From assembly GCA_944319815.1 (NCBI GenBank), contig CALUEX010000002.1, positions 62,001 through 126,000 of the forward strand: a DNA stretch of 64,000 nucleotides, written 5' to 3'. Shown here one piece after another: positions 27,133 through 36,320 of the stretch. The DNA comes from an uncultured Prevotella sp. (lineage in GTDB: Bacteria; Bacteroidota; Bacteroidia; Bacteroidales; Bacteroidaceae). A model generated the notes under the pieces. The model worked only from the letters and a program-made list of their open reading frames with translations, was not told the origin of the DNA and made no database searches. Numbering within the stretch: the first letter of the stretch is position 1; each line of letters begins with the position of its first letter. The position numbers and the translations under genes were made by a program.

Positions 27133-27314
27133 GAGACAACTCATCCAAAAACATTGAAAGAAAGAGAAGTGTTAAGACGCCCCCTGTTTATCCTGGAGAC
27201 GCTATTCGGATATATGAATATAAAAAGAAAGGCAAAATTTTGACGGTAAATATTTCCATTAACAACCATGCATATACTTCTAATTGGGAGGTGAACAAGA
27301 AAAAACAGAAATGA
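27133..27314 (+). pseudogene. small broken coding frame upstream of the NERD gene
   Basis: An open frame of about 60 codons with sensible composition (VYPGDAIRIYEYKKKGKIL, VNISINNHAYTSNWEVNKKK) ends in TGA that overlaps the ATG of the NERD leader as ATGA, a coupling arrangement. It has no ATG/GTG/TTG start; an ATG just upstream at 27131 is in another frame. It is probably the 3' part of a gene that lost its start or suffered a frameshift. No family recognised. Confidence 0.35.
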
Positions 27315-27918
27315 AACCAATTTTTATCATCATAACAATAACCGCGATTTTTACATTAGCTATTTACTTAAAATTAAATCAGGCAGCGGAAAACTTGGAG
27401 AGACAAGAGTTTCTTTAATTCTAAAGTCATTGTCTGATAATTATCATTCTTTCAATGATGTATATATAAAACGTGGTAACACATCTGTTCAAATTGACCA
27501 TATCGTCATATCAATCTATGGAATTTTTGTTATTGAAACAAAAAATTATACAGGCTGGATTTACGGCTCAGATAAGTCTGAGAAATGGACAAAGAATATG
27601 TATGGGAATAAATACTATTTTCAAAATCCATTAATACAGAATTATTATCATATAAAGGCACTACAAGACATATTTGAACTTTCCATCGACAAATTTATTC
27701 CTGTTGTGGTATTTCTAAGAGGAGCAACGCTTAAATGCAAAACACATGGCGTCGTTATATATTCATCCCAACTTAAGGATTTAATCAATAGCTATACTAC
27801 GCAAATTATGAACACAGAAGATGTTGAAAGGTTAACAAAATTACTTATTTCGCTACCTCCTGCTGATAAAGAACTAAAAAAACAACACATTAACCGCATA
27901 CGCGAAAAATACCATTAA
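27311..27918 (+). pseudogene. NERD domain protein, frameshifted near the N-terminus
   Basis: The NERD (nuclease-related) domain is clear: SGKLGETRVSLILK, RGNTSVQIDHIVIS, GIFVIETKNYTGWIYG, which holds the D-x(n)-ETK nuclease pattern, about 175 residues in all. The membrane-anchor leader that should precede it (MKPIFIIITITAIFTLAIYLKL) begins at ATG 27311 in a different frame and stops at 27416-27418. The frame change falls close to 27376-27380, where one missing base would restore continuity. The only in-frame start left is TTG 27430, after the first NERD block. Confidence 0.7.
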
Positions 27919-28002
27919 ACATAAGAAATTTAATCAATAGAAACATCTCAAAAGTTTCACCCTCAAAATCAAAAAGCGTTAAAGGTGCATAATAAATTAT
28001 GT

Positions 28003-28159
28003 GCTTGCCGCCCCGGAACACCACGCATTAACTCCATATTTTCACTGTTACCAAATTATTATCCTTTTTTTATTCGTCGGTTTCGTTTTTGTTTTGTATA
28101 TTTGCCCGAAAACACAGATACTTAAAAACAGGCAAGCGATGAACTGTGAAAACAAGATG
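28003..28159 (+). repeat. direct repeat A: displaced copy of the helicase promoter and first seven codons
   Basis: Aligns along its full length with 37475-37633, at roughly 85-90% identity by eye, including promoter box TATATTTG (28097-28104), leader AACAGGCAAGC and the start ATGAAC.GTGAAAAC.AGATG. Right after the seventh codon a TAG ends the frame and Rhs sequence begins. Confidence 0.85.
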
Positions 28160-30212
28160 TAGCGTAACGGCGTATGACGCCAAGTGGCGTGCGACGTCGG
28201 TTTCACGAACCACGCTTAACGGAGAAGTGGAAACATCAAAGTTTAATTATACTTATACGGGCGACGTCGCTTCAACAGTCCATCATGTCGTGGTGAGCGG
28301 TAACAAGGGATTTTCCGCAGTGACTACGAACGGTTACGATACGAAGAGCGGCAAACTCTCGTCAACGACCGAAGCCGTGTCTTATTACGGCACGTCTGCC
28401 TCGGCGACGGTTGCGAAATACGGGTATGACGGTCTCGGCAGGCTGTTGCAGGTGATGCGTTCAGGACGTGCGGGCGCGGCCTCATATACTTACGACCTCC
28501 ACGGTTGGCCTACGGGTGTTAAGTCCAAGGCGTTCGAGGAGGAGCTGTTCTACACGGACGGTTGCGGCGAACCGCGTTATGGCGGAGGCATAAGCAGTGT
28601 GGAGTGGAAGAACCCTAATTACCCCAAACTGCGCGGCTATATGTATTATTACGACGCCTTGGGGCGTTTGGAGTCGGCAGTCTATGGCGAGAACGTTGGT
28701 TTATCGACCAACCCGGACAGATACAACGAGACCGTGCTTGAATACACGGAGAACGGCGCGATAGAGCGTTTCCAGCGTCGCGGGCTGAAACAAGATGGGC
28801 AGTATGGCAAGATAGACAACCTTAACATCACGCTCAACGGCAACCGCGTTGTCGGCGTTGAGGACGACGCCGCGCCACTGCTCTATAAGGGCGCGCTCGA
28901 CTTCACCGACAACACCGATGGCGGCATGGCGGAATACACCTATGACGGCGACGGACGCTTGACGGGCGACAGGAACCGTGGCATAGCGAAGATAGACTAT
29001 GACGCGGCGGGCAATCCGCGTCGTGTGCAATACATGGACGGCAGCGTGACGGAATACGTCTACACCGCCGCCGGCGAGAAGCTGCGCGCCATCCACCGCA
29101 CGGCTGCGCCGAATGTCAGCGTGGATTTTGGCCAGACGAAAGAACTCACTGCAAGTGAAACGTTAAATGTAGACTCCACCGACTATTACGGAAGCCTGAC
29201 GGCAGAGAACGGTGAGGCAAAGATTTACAATTTCGGCGGCGGTTACTGCACGTTCGACGGCGCGTGCAAGTTCCATTATTTCGACCGCGACCATCAGGGC
29301 AACGTCCGCGCCGTTGTGGGCACGGCCGGCACGGTAGAGCAGATAATGAACTACTATCCTTTCGGCGCACCCTACTGCGACAACACAACGCTTAATCCCG
29401 ACTTGCAGCCTTATAAATACAACGGTAAGGAGTTTGAGACGATGCACGGGCGCAACGCCTATGACTACGGCGCCCGCTTCTACGACCCGTTGCTGCCCAC
29501 ATGGGACAGGATGGACCCGCTGTGCGAAAAATACTACCACATAAGCCCTTACGCCTATTGCGCAAACGACCCGGTGAATTTTATTGACAATGATGGAAGA
29601 AAAGTATTACCTGCCAGTTTGAAAGAATTAGTTATGATTCAAAATACATTACCTCAAAATGCAAGGGATTATGTTAGACTTGATGCGTCGGGATTTATCG
29701 ATGTGGAACGTTTAAATATGTATACTGGAAATAGTTTGAATTTTGAGAATTTAAAAGAACTGTGTAATTCTTCACAAATAGTAGAAGTTGTATTAGATGA
29801 TAAATTTATTTACCGTGGGCAAGATGGTAAGTTAGATGTTGCAAATATGACATATATACCATTTGAGCCTGATTTTATAGATGCCACAGGCGAATCAATA
29901 AACGACCTGTCAACAGGTGAAAGTGGATTTATGGGCAAGACACTTTTTCCTGATAATGAAGGTGTTCAAAATTCACCGAATAAAAATATTGTAGTGATAA
30001 TAAACAAAAATCTTTCACCAGAAGGAGCTGCGGAAACATATAGCCATGAAGGCAATGGGCACGCTTTATTGTATATTCGAAACGGTGGAAATCATAAAGG
30101 CGCGAGCCATCAACCGAAAAATCTAATAGAAGGTAATTTTTTATTAAAGGATATGATAATAGATTCAAAAAGAGAAACGATAGATAATATGAAATCATGG
30201 AAAGATTGGTAG
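28146..30212 (+). CDS. Rhs/YD-repeat protein 1, 5'-truncated, zinc-peptidase-like tip
   Basis: 688 aa from GTG 28146; an intact Rhs of this group is expected to be well over 1000 aa. The first residues come from the helicase repeat, then SVTAYDAKWRA enters an Rhs body in mid-repeat. The core ends with YNGKEFETMHGRNAYDYGARFYDPLLPTWDRMDPL and YAYCANDPVN (Rhs-associated core). The AT-rich tip (about 480-688) carries HEGNGHA at H634, an HExxGH zincin-like pattern. It has no export signal or PAAR domain, so it may be a donor cassette. Its 3' end overlaps the next small gene by 16 bp. Confidence 0.8.
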   Translation: MKTRCSVTAYDAKWRATSVSRTTLNGEVETSKFNYTYTGDVASTVHHVVVSGNKGFSAVTTNGYDTKSGKLSSTTEAVSYYGTSASATVAKYGYDGLGRLLQVMRSGRAGAASYTYDLHGWPTGVKSKAFEEELFYTDGCGEPRYGGGISSVEWKNPNYPKLRGYMYYYDALGRLESAVYGENVGLSTNPDRYNETVLEYTENGAIERFQRRGLKQDGQYGKIDNLNITLNGNRVVGVEDDAAPLLYKGALDFTDNTDGGMAEYTYDGDGRLTGDRNRGIAKIDYDAAGNPRRVQYMDGSVTEYVYTAAGEKLRAIHRTAAPNVSVDFGQTKELTASETLNVDSTDYYGSLTAENGEAKIYNFGGGYCTFDGACKFHYFDRDHQGNVRAVVGTAGTVEQIMNYYPFGAPYCDNTTLNPDLQPYKYNGKEFETMHGRNAYDYGARFYDPLLPTWDRMDPLCEKYYHISPYAYCANDPVNFIDNDGRKVLPASLKELVMIQNTLPQNARDYVRLDASGFIDVERLNMYTGNSLNFENLKELCNSSQIVEVVLDDKFIYRGQDGKLDVANMTYIPFEPDFIDATGESINDLSTGESGFMGKTLFPDNEGVQNSPNKNIVVIINKNLSPEGAAETYSHEGNGHALLYIRNGGNHKGASHQPKNLIEGNFLLKDMIIDSKRETIDNMKSWKDW

Positions 30213-30709
30213 TTTTTACATTATTGTTTTTTGGTTGCAATGTTATTACATCTGGGCAACTTAAAGTAGATAGTACATATAGTCGTTTTTTTGAAGACTG
30301 TAATGTGGAATGTTTGTATTTTGAAAGAGATTATGCGGTATATAATAATACAAATGAAGATTATATCATTTGGATTTCTCCATCTTCAATTTCAGGTAAA
30401 AGTCAAGAACAACTAATAAAAGATATGTTTTTTAGAAGAGAAGGCGATTTTAATTTATTTCAAATAATGACAGACTGCTATATTGAAAAATATGATTTAT
30501 GGGGAATTGGATTTAACTTTATGAAAAAACTTGCTCCTGGTGAAACATTTAACCTTTATGTATTGTTGAACGAAAACAAAACTTTTTTTTATAAAGATAA
30601 GATTGTAAGTATTAAGAAATGTGACATCGAAAAATTCCTTAAAATCAGAATAAATGATACATTTTTTTACGAGGGGAATCACATTATTATTAATGATTTA
30701 TGTAATTAG
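30197..30709 (+). CDS. candidate immunity protein 1
   Basis: 170 aa, AT-rich, no recognised family. An N-terminal hydrophobic stretch (VVFTLLFFGCNVITSG) looks like a signal or lipoprotein leader, so it may sit in the periplasm. The start lies within the last codons of Rhs 1, the usual toxin-immunity arrangement. Immunity is inferred from position only. Confidence 0.6.
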   Translation: MERLVVFTLLFFGCNVITSGQLKVDSTYSRFFEDCNVECLYFERDYAVYNNTNEDYIIWISPSSISGKSQEQLIKDMFFRREGDFNLFQIMTDCYIEKYDLWGIGFNFMKKLAPGETFNLYVLLNENKTFFYKDKIVSIKKCDIEKFLKIRINDTFFYEGNHIIINDLCN

Positions 30710-30848
30710 GTTATGAATATTAATGACGTTTAAGAGACATGATTTGCAAAAAGTTTTAACCAAAAACTGTTGACTTTCAAATAGTTATGTTCAGAATTTT
30801 TCACAATATATTCCTATTTGGCTATAAATATGTTCTGTTGAAGAATGT

Positions 30849-32675
30849 TTGTATAAATCATTTCGGAAAAAAGTGAGAATGGTTGTAATTTATAAGTTGT
30901 TTGGCCGTCTGTGCGTGCAAGGTCTATGCCAAAGTTGTGAACGCTCTTTCAGCGGCGTTTACCGCGTGCCGCGCGTGACTTACCGCAGCGGTTGCGGCGG
31001 AGTTGGCAACACGGACTACGCCTTGTATCCCGCCGACTTGTTGCAGGGCAACGTCAAGATTGAGCGTGCCGTATATTACGACGATTACGCTTTCACGGGC
31101 GGAAGTAACGCCTCGCGCTTTTCACAGCTGCCACATCAAGGGCAGGCGGACGCCACGGGATTGCCCACTGGCGAGGTCGTGGCCGCGTCAAACGGGCAAT
31201 ATGTTTGCAGCGTAACGGCGTATGACGCCAAGGGGCGTGCGGCGTTGGTTTCACGTACAACGCTTAACGGGAAAGTTGAGACATCGAAGTTCACCTATAC
31301 TTATAAGGGCGACGTCGCCACGACTGTTCATCAGGTTACAGTAAGCGGTAATAAATCCTTTTCCGCAGTTACTACCAACCGTTACGACGGATTAAGCGGC
31401 AAACTGTCGTCAACGACCGAAGCCGTGTCTTATTACGGCACGTCTGCCTCGGCGACGGTTGCGAAATACGGGTATGACGGTCTCGGCAGGCTGTTGCAGG
31501 TGATGCGTTCAGGACGTGCGGGCGCGGCCTCATATACTTACGACCTCCACGGTTGGCCTACGGGTGTTAAGTCCAAGGCGTTCGAGGAGGAGCTGTTCTA
31601 CACGGACGGTTGCGGCGAACCGCGTTATGGCGGAGGCATAAGCAGTGTGGAGTGGAAGAACCCTAATTACCCCAAACTGCGCGGCTATATGTATTATTAC
31701 GACGCCTTGGGGCGTTTGGAGTCGGCAGTCTATGGCGAGAACGTTGGTTTATCGACCAACCCGGACAGATACAACGAGACCGTGCTTGAATACACGGAGA
31801 ACGGCGCGATAGAGCGTTTCCAGCGTCGCGGGCTGAAACAAGACGGGCAGTACGGAAAAATCGACAACCTGAACATCACGCTCGACGGCAACCGCGTGGT
31901 CGGCGTCGAGGACGACGCCGCGCCGCTGTTATACAAAGGCGCACTTGACTTCACAGTGTCAACAGAAAGTGGCACGGAGTACACCTACGACGGCGACGGA
32001 CGGTTGACGGGCGATAGGAACCGTGGCATAACCAAGATAGGTTATGACGCGGCAGGCAATCCGCGCCGTGTGCAATACATGGACGGCAGCGTGACGGAAT
32101 ACGTCTACACCGCCGCAGGCGAAAAGCTGCGCGCCGTTCACCGCACGGCTGCGCCGAATGTCAGCGTGGCCTTCGGGCAGACGAAAGAATTGACGGCAAG
32201 CGAAACGTTAAGCGTTGATTCGACTGATTATTTTGGTGCACTTATAGCGAAGAATAGCGAAGCTGAAATGTACAATTTTGGCAGTGGTTACTGTACATTC
32301 GACGGCACTTGCAAATTCCATTATTTTGATCGCGACCATCAGGGCAACGTCCGCGCCGTTGTGGGCACGGCCGGCACGGTAGAGCAGATAATGAACTACT
32401 ATCCTTTCGGCGCACCCTACTGCGACAACACAACGCTTAATCCCGACTTGCAGCCTTATAAATACAACGGTAAGGAGTTTGAGACGATGCACGGGCGCAA
32501 CGCTTACGACTATGGCGCCCGCTTCTACGATCCGTTGCTGCCCATGTGGGACAGGATGGATCCGCTGTGCGAAAAATATTATCACATAAGCCCTTACGCC
32601 TATTGCGCAAACGACCCGGTGAATGCAGTGGATTTAGATGGACAGGACGTTTTGATATGGTATAAGGACAAATAA
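30849..32675 (+). CDS. Rhs/YD-repeat protein 2 core, ended by an in-frame stop
   Basis: 608 aa from TTG 30849 (ATG 30879 also possible). It includes more N-terminal Rhs sequence than its siblings (YRSGCGGVGNTDYALYPADLLQGNVKIERAVYYDD). It ends YAYCANDPVNAVDLDGQDVLIWYKDK-stop. The frame stays open for 25 codons after the TAA (GNDQVYRFNGTQ) and runs into the metallopeptidase ORF at 32751, so the stop looks like a nonsense change (for example CAA to TAA) that cut the tip off. Confidence 0.8.
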   Translation: MYKSFRKKVRMVVIYKLFGRLCVQGLCQSCERSFSGVYRVPRVTYRSGCGGVGNTDYALYPADLLQGNVKIERAVYYDDYAFTGGSNASRFSQLPHQGQADATGLPTGEVVAASNGQYVCSVTAYDAKGRAALVSRTTLNGKVETSKFTYTYKGDVATTVHQVTVSGNKSFSAVTTNRYDGLSGKLSSTTEAVSYYGTSASATVAKYGYDGLGRLLQVMRSGRAGAASYTYDLHGWPTGVKSKAFEEELFYTDGCGEPRYGGGISSVEWKNPNYPKLRGYMYYYDALGRLESAVYGENVGLSTNPDRYNETVLEYTENGAIERFQRRGLKQDGQYGKIDNLNITLDGNRVVGVEDDAAPLLYKGALDFTVSTESGTEYTYDGDGRLTGDRNRGITKIGYDAAGNPRRVQYMDGSVTEYVYTAAGEKLRAVHRTAAPNVSVAFGQTKELTASETLSVDSTDYFGALIAKNSEAEMYNFGSGYCTFDGTCKFHYFDRDHQGNVRAVVGTAGTVEQIMNYYPFGAPYCDNTTLNPDLQPYKYNGKEFETMHGRNAYDYGARFYDPLLPMWDRMDPLCEKYYHISPYAYCANDPVNAVDLDGQDVLIWYKDK

Positions 32676-32750
32676 GGCAATGATCAAGTTTATAGGTTTA
32701 ATGGAACACAAAAGACGTGTATTAATGATCCATTCATAAAAGATTTTATT

Positions 32751-33212
32751 ATGGCTTATTATTATATGAAACATAATGGAGGTGGACAAAGTTTGATAGA
32801 AGCTGTCACAAATTCGAAGTATGAAATTTATGTAGACAATGCACTAAATTACGATGTAGAAGATCAAGATACAGAGTTTTTTGGAGATGCAGTACAACCA
32901 ACTGTTCGTTGGGAATCGCGTAGGGGCTTAAAGACAACAGATGGAGGTTTTCAATCTGCAGCAACACGTTTAGATCATGAATTTAATCATGCTTTATCGA
33001 TGATAAATAATGGTGCTGCCCATAGACGGCGTAGAGCTACTGTTGATGAACATTATGGGAATGCTGAAGAACGCCGTGTTATTACAGGTGGGGAAGCAAA
33101 AACAGCAAAAGCAAATGGAGAAAGCATCCGTAAAGATAATGGCGGCAAAGTTTATGATACAATAAATCCGATTTCAATAAAAGAAGACAAAAAGAAGAAA
33201 TGGCACAGATAA
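32751..33212 (+). CDS. detached Rhs tip, M91-like zinc metallopeptidase
   Basis: 153 aa beginning MAYYYMKHNGGGQSL, in the same frame as Rhs 2. HEFNH at residues 76-80 (HExxH) and DEHYGNAEERRVITGGEAKTAK downstream resemble NleD/M91-type effector peptidases, in which a later acidic residue binds zinc. Alone it has no delivery region. Its 3' end overlaps the next gene by 13 bp. Confidence 0.7.
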   Translation: MAYYYMKHNGGGQSLIEAVTNSKYEIYVDNALNYDVEDQDTEFFGDAVQPTVRWESRRGLKTTDGGFQSAATRLDHEFNHALSMINNGAAHRRRRATVDEHYGNAEERRVITGGEAKTAKANGESIRKDNGGKVYDTINPISIKEDKKKKWHR

Positions 33213-33772
33213 AAAAATGGTTAATTATTTATATTGTGGTGATTTGTTTTTTATCTTGTTCTATTCATAGGAGCAAATCTCATTTAAGCGAAACAGACTC
33301 TATTGTTGTTTGGTTCAAAAAAGGCTGGGTTGAACACTCTATGCCAGTATCATGCAGCTTTATTTTTGAAAGGGTTTTGGATAGAAAAGCAGACACAATA
33401 ATTAAAATCAGGAATAAAGATTTTTATAGTATAAAAAAAGCAATGAAGAAGGCCAAAACAATAACGCAAAATGGATATTGCGATGCAAAAATGTTTGTAT
33501 GGGCAGATATGATGAAATTTTGTATTTGTGATTTTAATAGAGTCTATAATGATAAAGACGAACAAGTGTCATTTGATTTGTCGGTAATTTATTTTATCAG
33601 ATGTAAATCGGGATATTACAATTATTTTGAAAAAGAAGATTTACTATATTTTGAAGAAATAAAACGATTTGGCATACCTGCTGACTATAAATATGCTTTT
33701 TCTAATATAAAACGTCCTTTTAGGATAAAACCTTCTTCGAAAATAGTGTTTATAAGAAGTGACGATAATTAA
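33200..33772 (+). CDS. candidate immunity lipoprotein 2a
   Basis: 190 aa. Lipoprotein leader IYIVVICFLSCS suggests envelope placement. No family recognised. It is paralogous to the next gene: both share DSIxVxFxKG, GYC-x-(A/S)KxFV, CDFN, DEQVS-x-D-x-SVIY and KSGxYNY blocks. It starts inside the toxin tip gene, which supports an immunity role. Confidence 0.65.
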   Translation: MAQIKKWLIIYIVVICFLSCSIHRSKSHLSETDSIVVWFKKGWVEHSMPVSCSFIFERVLDRKADTIIKIRNKDFYSIKKAMKKAKTITQNGYCDAKMFVWADMMKFCICDFNRVYNDKDEQVSFDLSVIYFIRCKSGYYNYFEKEDLLYFEEIKRFGIPADYKYAFSNIKRPFRIKPSSKIVFIRSDDN

Positions 33773-33861
33773 ATAACTATCGGCAGATTTACATTTTCAC
33801 TAAATGCTTTCGTAAGAAGTTATTTCAAATGTGAGTGTGTTATTTAATAAAATGAAGAATT

Positions 33862-34416
33862 ATGGAAAAAATATTTATTTTTATAATAATGCTTATTTTT
33901 CCCCAAGTAAATAATGGGAACGAAATAAACCGTCAAAATTCAGATTCCATTATAGTAATATTTTGGAAAGGTGAAATAGACCGTTCTGTTTCATGTCCTT
34001 GTAGCCAAACATTTAAAAACGCGAATGCTATTAAAACGGATACGACAATATGCCTAAAGTCAAAATACTTTGATAAAATAAAGAATGCAATTAAATCAGC
34101 GGACGTCATAAAAAATGAAGGTTACTGTAATTCAAAGTTGTTTGTAAAAATAGACTCGATGAAGATATGCTTATGTGATTTTAATAAAGCATTTAATGCT
34201 AATGACGAGCAAGTTTCACTTGATGTGTCTGTTATTTATTTAATAAAATGGAAATCGGGCTTTTATAATTATATTAAGAAAGAATATTTGCAATATTTTG
34301 ATGAAATCAAAATGTATGGCATTCCACCTGATTACGTATATATGTATACGGATGCTAAAAAGCCTTTCAAAGATAATCCAATAATGAAAGTATGTTTAGT
34401 AAAAGAGGATAAGTGA
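33862..34416 (+). CDS. candidate immunity protein 2b (paralogue of 2a)
   Basis: 184 aa, AT-rich, with an N-terminal hydrophobic leader (FIFIIMLIFPQV). Shares blocks with the upstream gene over the full length (GYCNSKLFV, CLCDFNKAFN, DEQVSLDVSVIYLIKWKSGFYNYIKKEYLQYFDE in parts). It may be a duplicate that protects against a variant toxin. It ends 4 bp inside the start of Rhs 3. Confidence 0.65.
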   Translation: MEKIFIFIIMLIFPQVNNGNEINRQNSDSIIVIFWKGEIDRSVSCPCSQTFKNANAIKTDTTICLKSKYFDKIKNAIKSADVIKNEGYCNSKLFVKIDSMKICLCDFNKAFNANDEQVSLDVSVIYLIKWKSGFYNYIKKEYLQYFDEIKMYGIPPDYVYMYTDAKKPFKDNPIMKVCLVKEDK

Positions 34417-36320
34417 TGCATATTCTTAATAATTCGATATTAGCCCCGCGCTTCTCACAGCTGCCCCGCCAAGGACAGGCTGACGCCACGGGATTGCCTA
34501 CAGGTGAGGTCGTGGCCGCGTCAAACGGGCAATATGTTTGCAGCGTAACGGCGTATGACGCCAAGGGGCGTGCGGGCGCGGCCTCATATACCTACGACCT
34601 CCACGGTTGGCCTGTGACAGTGAAGTCGCGTGGTTTCGAGGAAGAGCTGCATTATGGCGACGGCTACGGCGAACCGCGCTATGGCGGCGGCATAAGCAGC
34701 GTGGAGTGGAAGAACCCTAATTACCCAAAACTGCGCGGCTATATGTATTACTACGACGCCTTGGGGCGTTTGGAGTCGGCAGTCTATGGCGAGAACGTAG
34801 GTTTATCGACCAACCCCGACCGCTATAACGAGACAGTGCTTGAATATACGGAGAACGGCGCAATAGAGCGTTTCCAACGTCGCGGGCTGAAACAAGACGG
34901 GGAGTATGGGAAGATAGACAACCTTAACATCACGCTCGACGGCAACCGCGTGGCCGGCGTGGATGACGACGCCGCGCCGCTGCTCTACAAGGGCGCGCTC
35001 GACTTCACCGACAGCACCGACGGCGGCACGTCGGAATACACCTACGACGGCGACGGACGACTGACGGGCGACATGAACCGAAGCATAGCGAAGATAGATT
35101 ATGACGCGGCGGGCAATCCGCGCCGCGTGCAATACATGGACGGCAGTGTGACGGAATACGTCTACACCGCCGCAGGCGAGAAGCTGCGCGCCGTCCACCG
35201 CACCGCTGCTCCGAACGTCAACGTTGCCTTCGGCCAGACAAAGGAATTGACTGCAAGCGAAACGTTAAATGTAGACTCCACCGATTATTACGGAAGCCTG
35301 ACGGCAGAGAACGGCGAGGCAACGATTTACAATTTCGGCGGCGGTTATTGCACATTCGACGGCGCGTGCAAATTTCATTATTTCGATCGCGACCACCAAG
35401 GCAATGTCCGCGCCGTGGTTGGCACGGCCGGCACGATAGAGCAAATAATGAACTATTATCCCTTCGGCGCACCATACAGCGACAACACAACGCTTAACCC
35501 CGACTTGCAACCTTACAAATACAATGGTAAGGAGTTTGAGACGATGCACGGGCGTAACGCCTATGACTACGGCGCCCGCTTCTACGACCCGTTGCTGCCC
35601 ACGTGGGACAGAATGGACCCTCTGTGCGAGAAATACTACCACATAAGCCCTTACGCCTATTGCGCAAACGACCCGGTAAACTTTATTGACGTAAATGGAC
35701 TTTATCCTGAATTTCTGATGTCGTTGAATAAAACACCATTTTATAGGGCTGATTATTATACATTAAATGCCCCAGCAAGCCATCTTTTATCTTTAATAAC
35801 AGGTGTTCCTGAGACATTTATTATGAATGCAAGAATAATGGAACGAGGGTTTGGACGCCTTTATCCGTGGTATTCGAATGATGATGGAGGAGCTATAACA
35901 TTAGGGCATTCTGCTGAAAAAATTTCTATGACATTTACTCCAAATTATTTTGAAGATGACAGGACGAAATATAATGGAAATGTTTTTGGGCAAGATTTTT
36001 ATGCTTGGATGGATTTGTTAAGTCATGAAGTAACTCATATTAATCATATAATGGATAGCGGAGGAATGTTGTCTTATGTTTTGGGCTTTGGTATAGATTA
36101 TTTAAAATACGGACATGATGATACACCGCGAGAGAAAGAAGCAAACGTAAATCAAAGAGTTTTTAATGATTTTAGTAGGTTTACAAATAAAAATCATGGT
36201 AAAAGAGCTCTTGAGCGATTGTTTAAGTCTGATTTATCTGATAATCAGAAAATTAGTACAATAAATAGGTGGTGGAACGAGTATAAAGAAGATGAGGACG
36301 AAAATGAAGATGACTTTTAA
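34413..36320 (+). CDS. Rhs/YD-repeat protein 3, 5'-truncated, HEVTH metallopeptidase tip
   Basis: 635 aa from GTG 34413. Rhs homology begins near 34447 (RFSQLPRQGQADATGLPTGE). Right after AYDAKGRA a 93-codon block present in Rhs 2 is missing and the sequence resumes at GAASYTYDLHGW. The core is otherwise intact to YAYCANDPVNF. The tip (about 425-635) has HEVTH at 538-542 and a downstream REKEAN, which could supply the third zinc ligand. The 3' end overlaps the next gene by 29 bp. Confidence 0.8.
   Translation: MMHILNNSILAPRFSQLPRQGQADATGLPTGEVVAASNGQYVCSVTAYDAKGRAGAASYTYDLHGWPVTVKSRGFEEELHYGDGYGEPRYGGGISSVEWKNPNYPKLRGYMYYYDALGRLESAVYGENVGLSTNPDRYNETVLEYTENGAIERFQRRGLKQDGEYGKIDNLNITLDGNRVAGVDDDAAPLLYKGALDFTDSTDGGTSEYTYDGDGRLTGDMNRSIAKIDYDAAGNPRRVQYMDGSVTEYVYTAAGEKLRAVHRTAAPNVNVAFGQTKELTASETLNVDSTDYYGSLTAENGEATIYNFGGGYCTFDGACKFHYFDRDHQGNVRAVVGTAGTIEQIMNYYPFGAPYSDNTTLNPDLQPYKYNGKEFETMHGRNAYDYGARFYDPLLPTWDRMDPLCEKYYHISPYAYCANDPVNFIDVNGLYPEFLMSLNKTPFYRADYYTLNAPASHLLSLITGVPETFIMNARIMERGFGRLYPWYSNDDGGAITLGHSAEKISMTFTPNYFEDDRTKYNGNVFGQDFYAWMDLLSHEVTHINHIMDSGGMLSYVLGFGIDYLKYGHDDTPREKEANVNQRVFNDFSRFTNKNHGKRALERLFKSDLSDNQKISTINRWWNEYKEDEDENEDDF

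Larger units (their letters stand above)
26494..27310. other. 817-bp region, no intact gene
   Basis: It holds the octanucleotide repeat (26503-26558), a spacer element around 26660-26765 that is partly similar to 58415-58510 (both have GTCTTTAACT..CTTAG..CTTTAAC and a GCGAACATTCG-like end), a TATCTTTG box at 27116-27123, and an open frame without start codon at 27133-27314 that ends by overlapping the next ATG. Confidence 0.55.

Noticed and set aside
27370..27382. Programmed frameshift in the NERD gene
   Set aside because: No slippery heptamer in the required phase and no stem-loop or pseudoknot seen just downstream; a simple indel fits better.
28003..28159. att-site style direct repeats of an integrative element
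   Set aside because: No integrase gene lies in the island, and the repeats (about 158 bp, diverged, covering promoter and codons) are unlike att cores.
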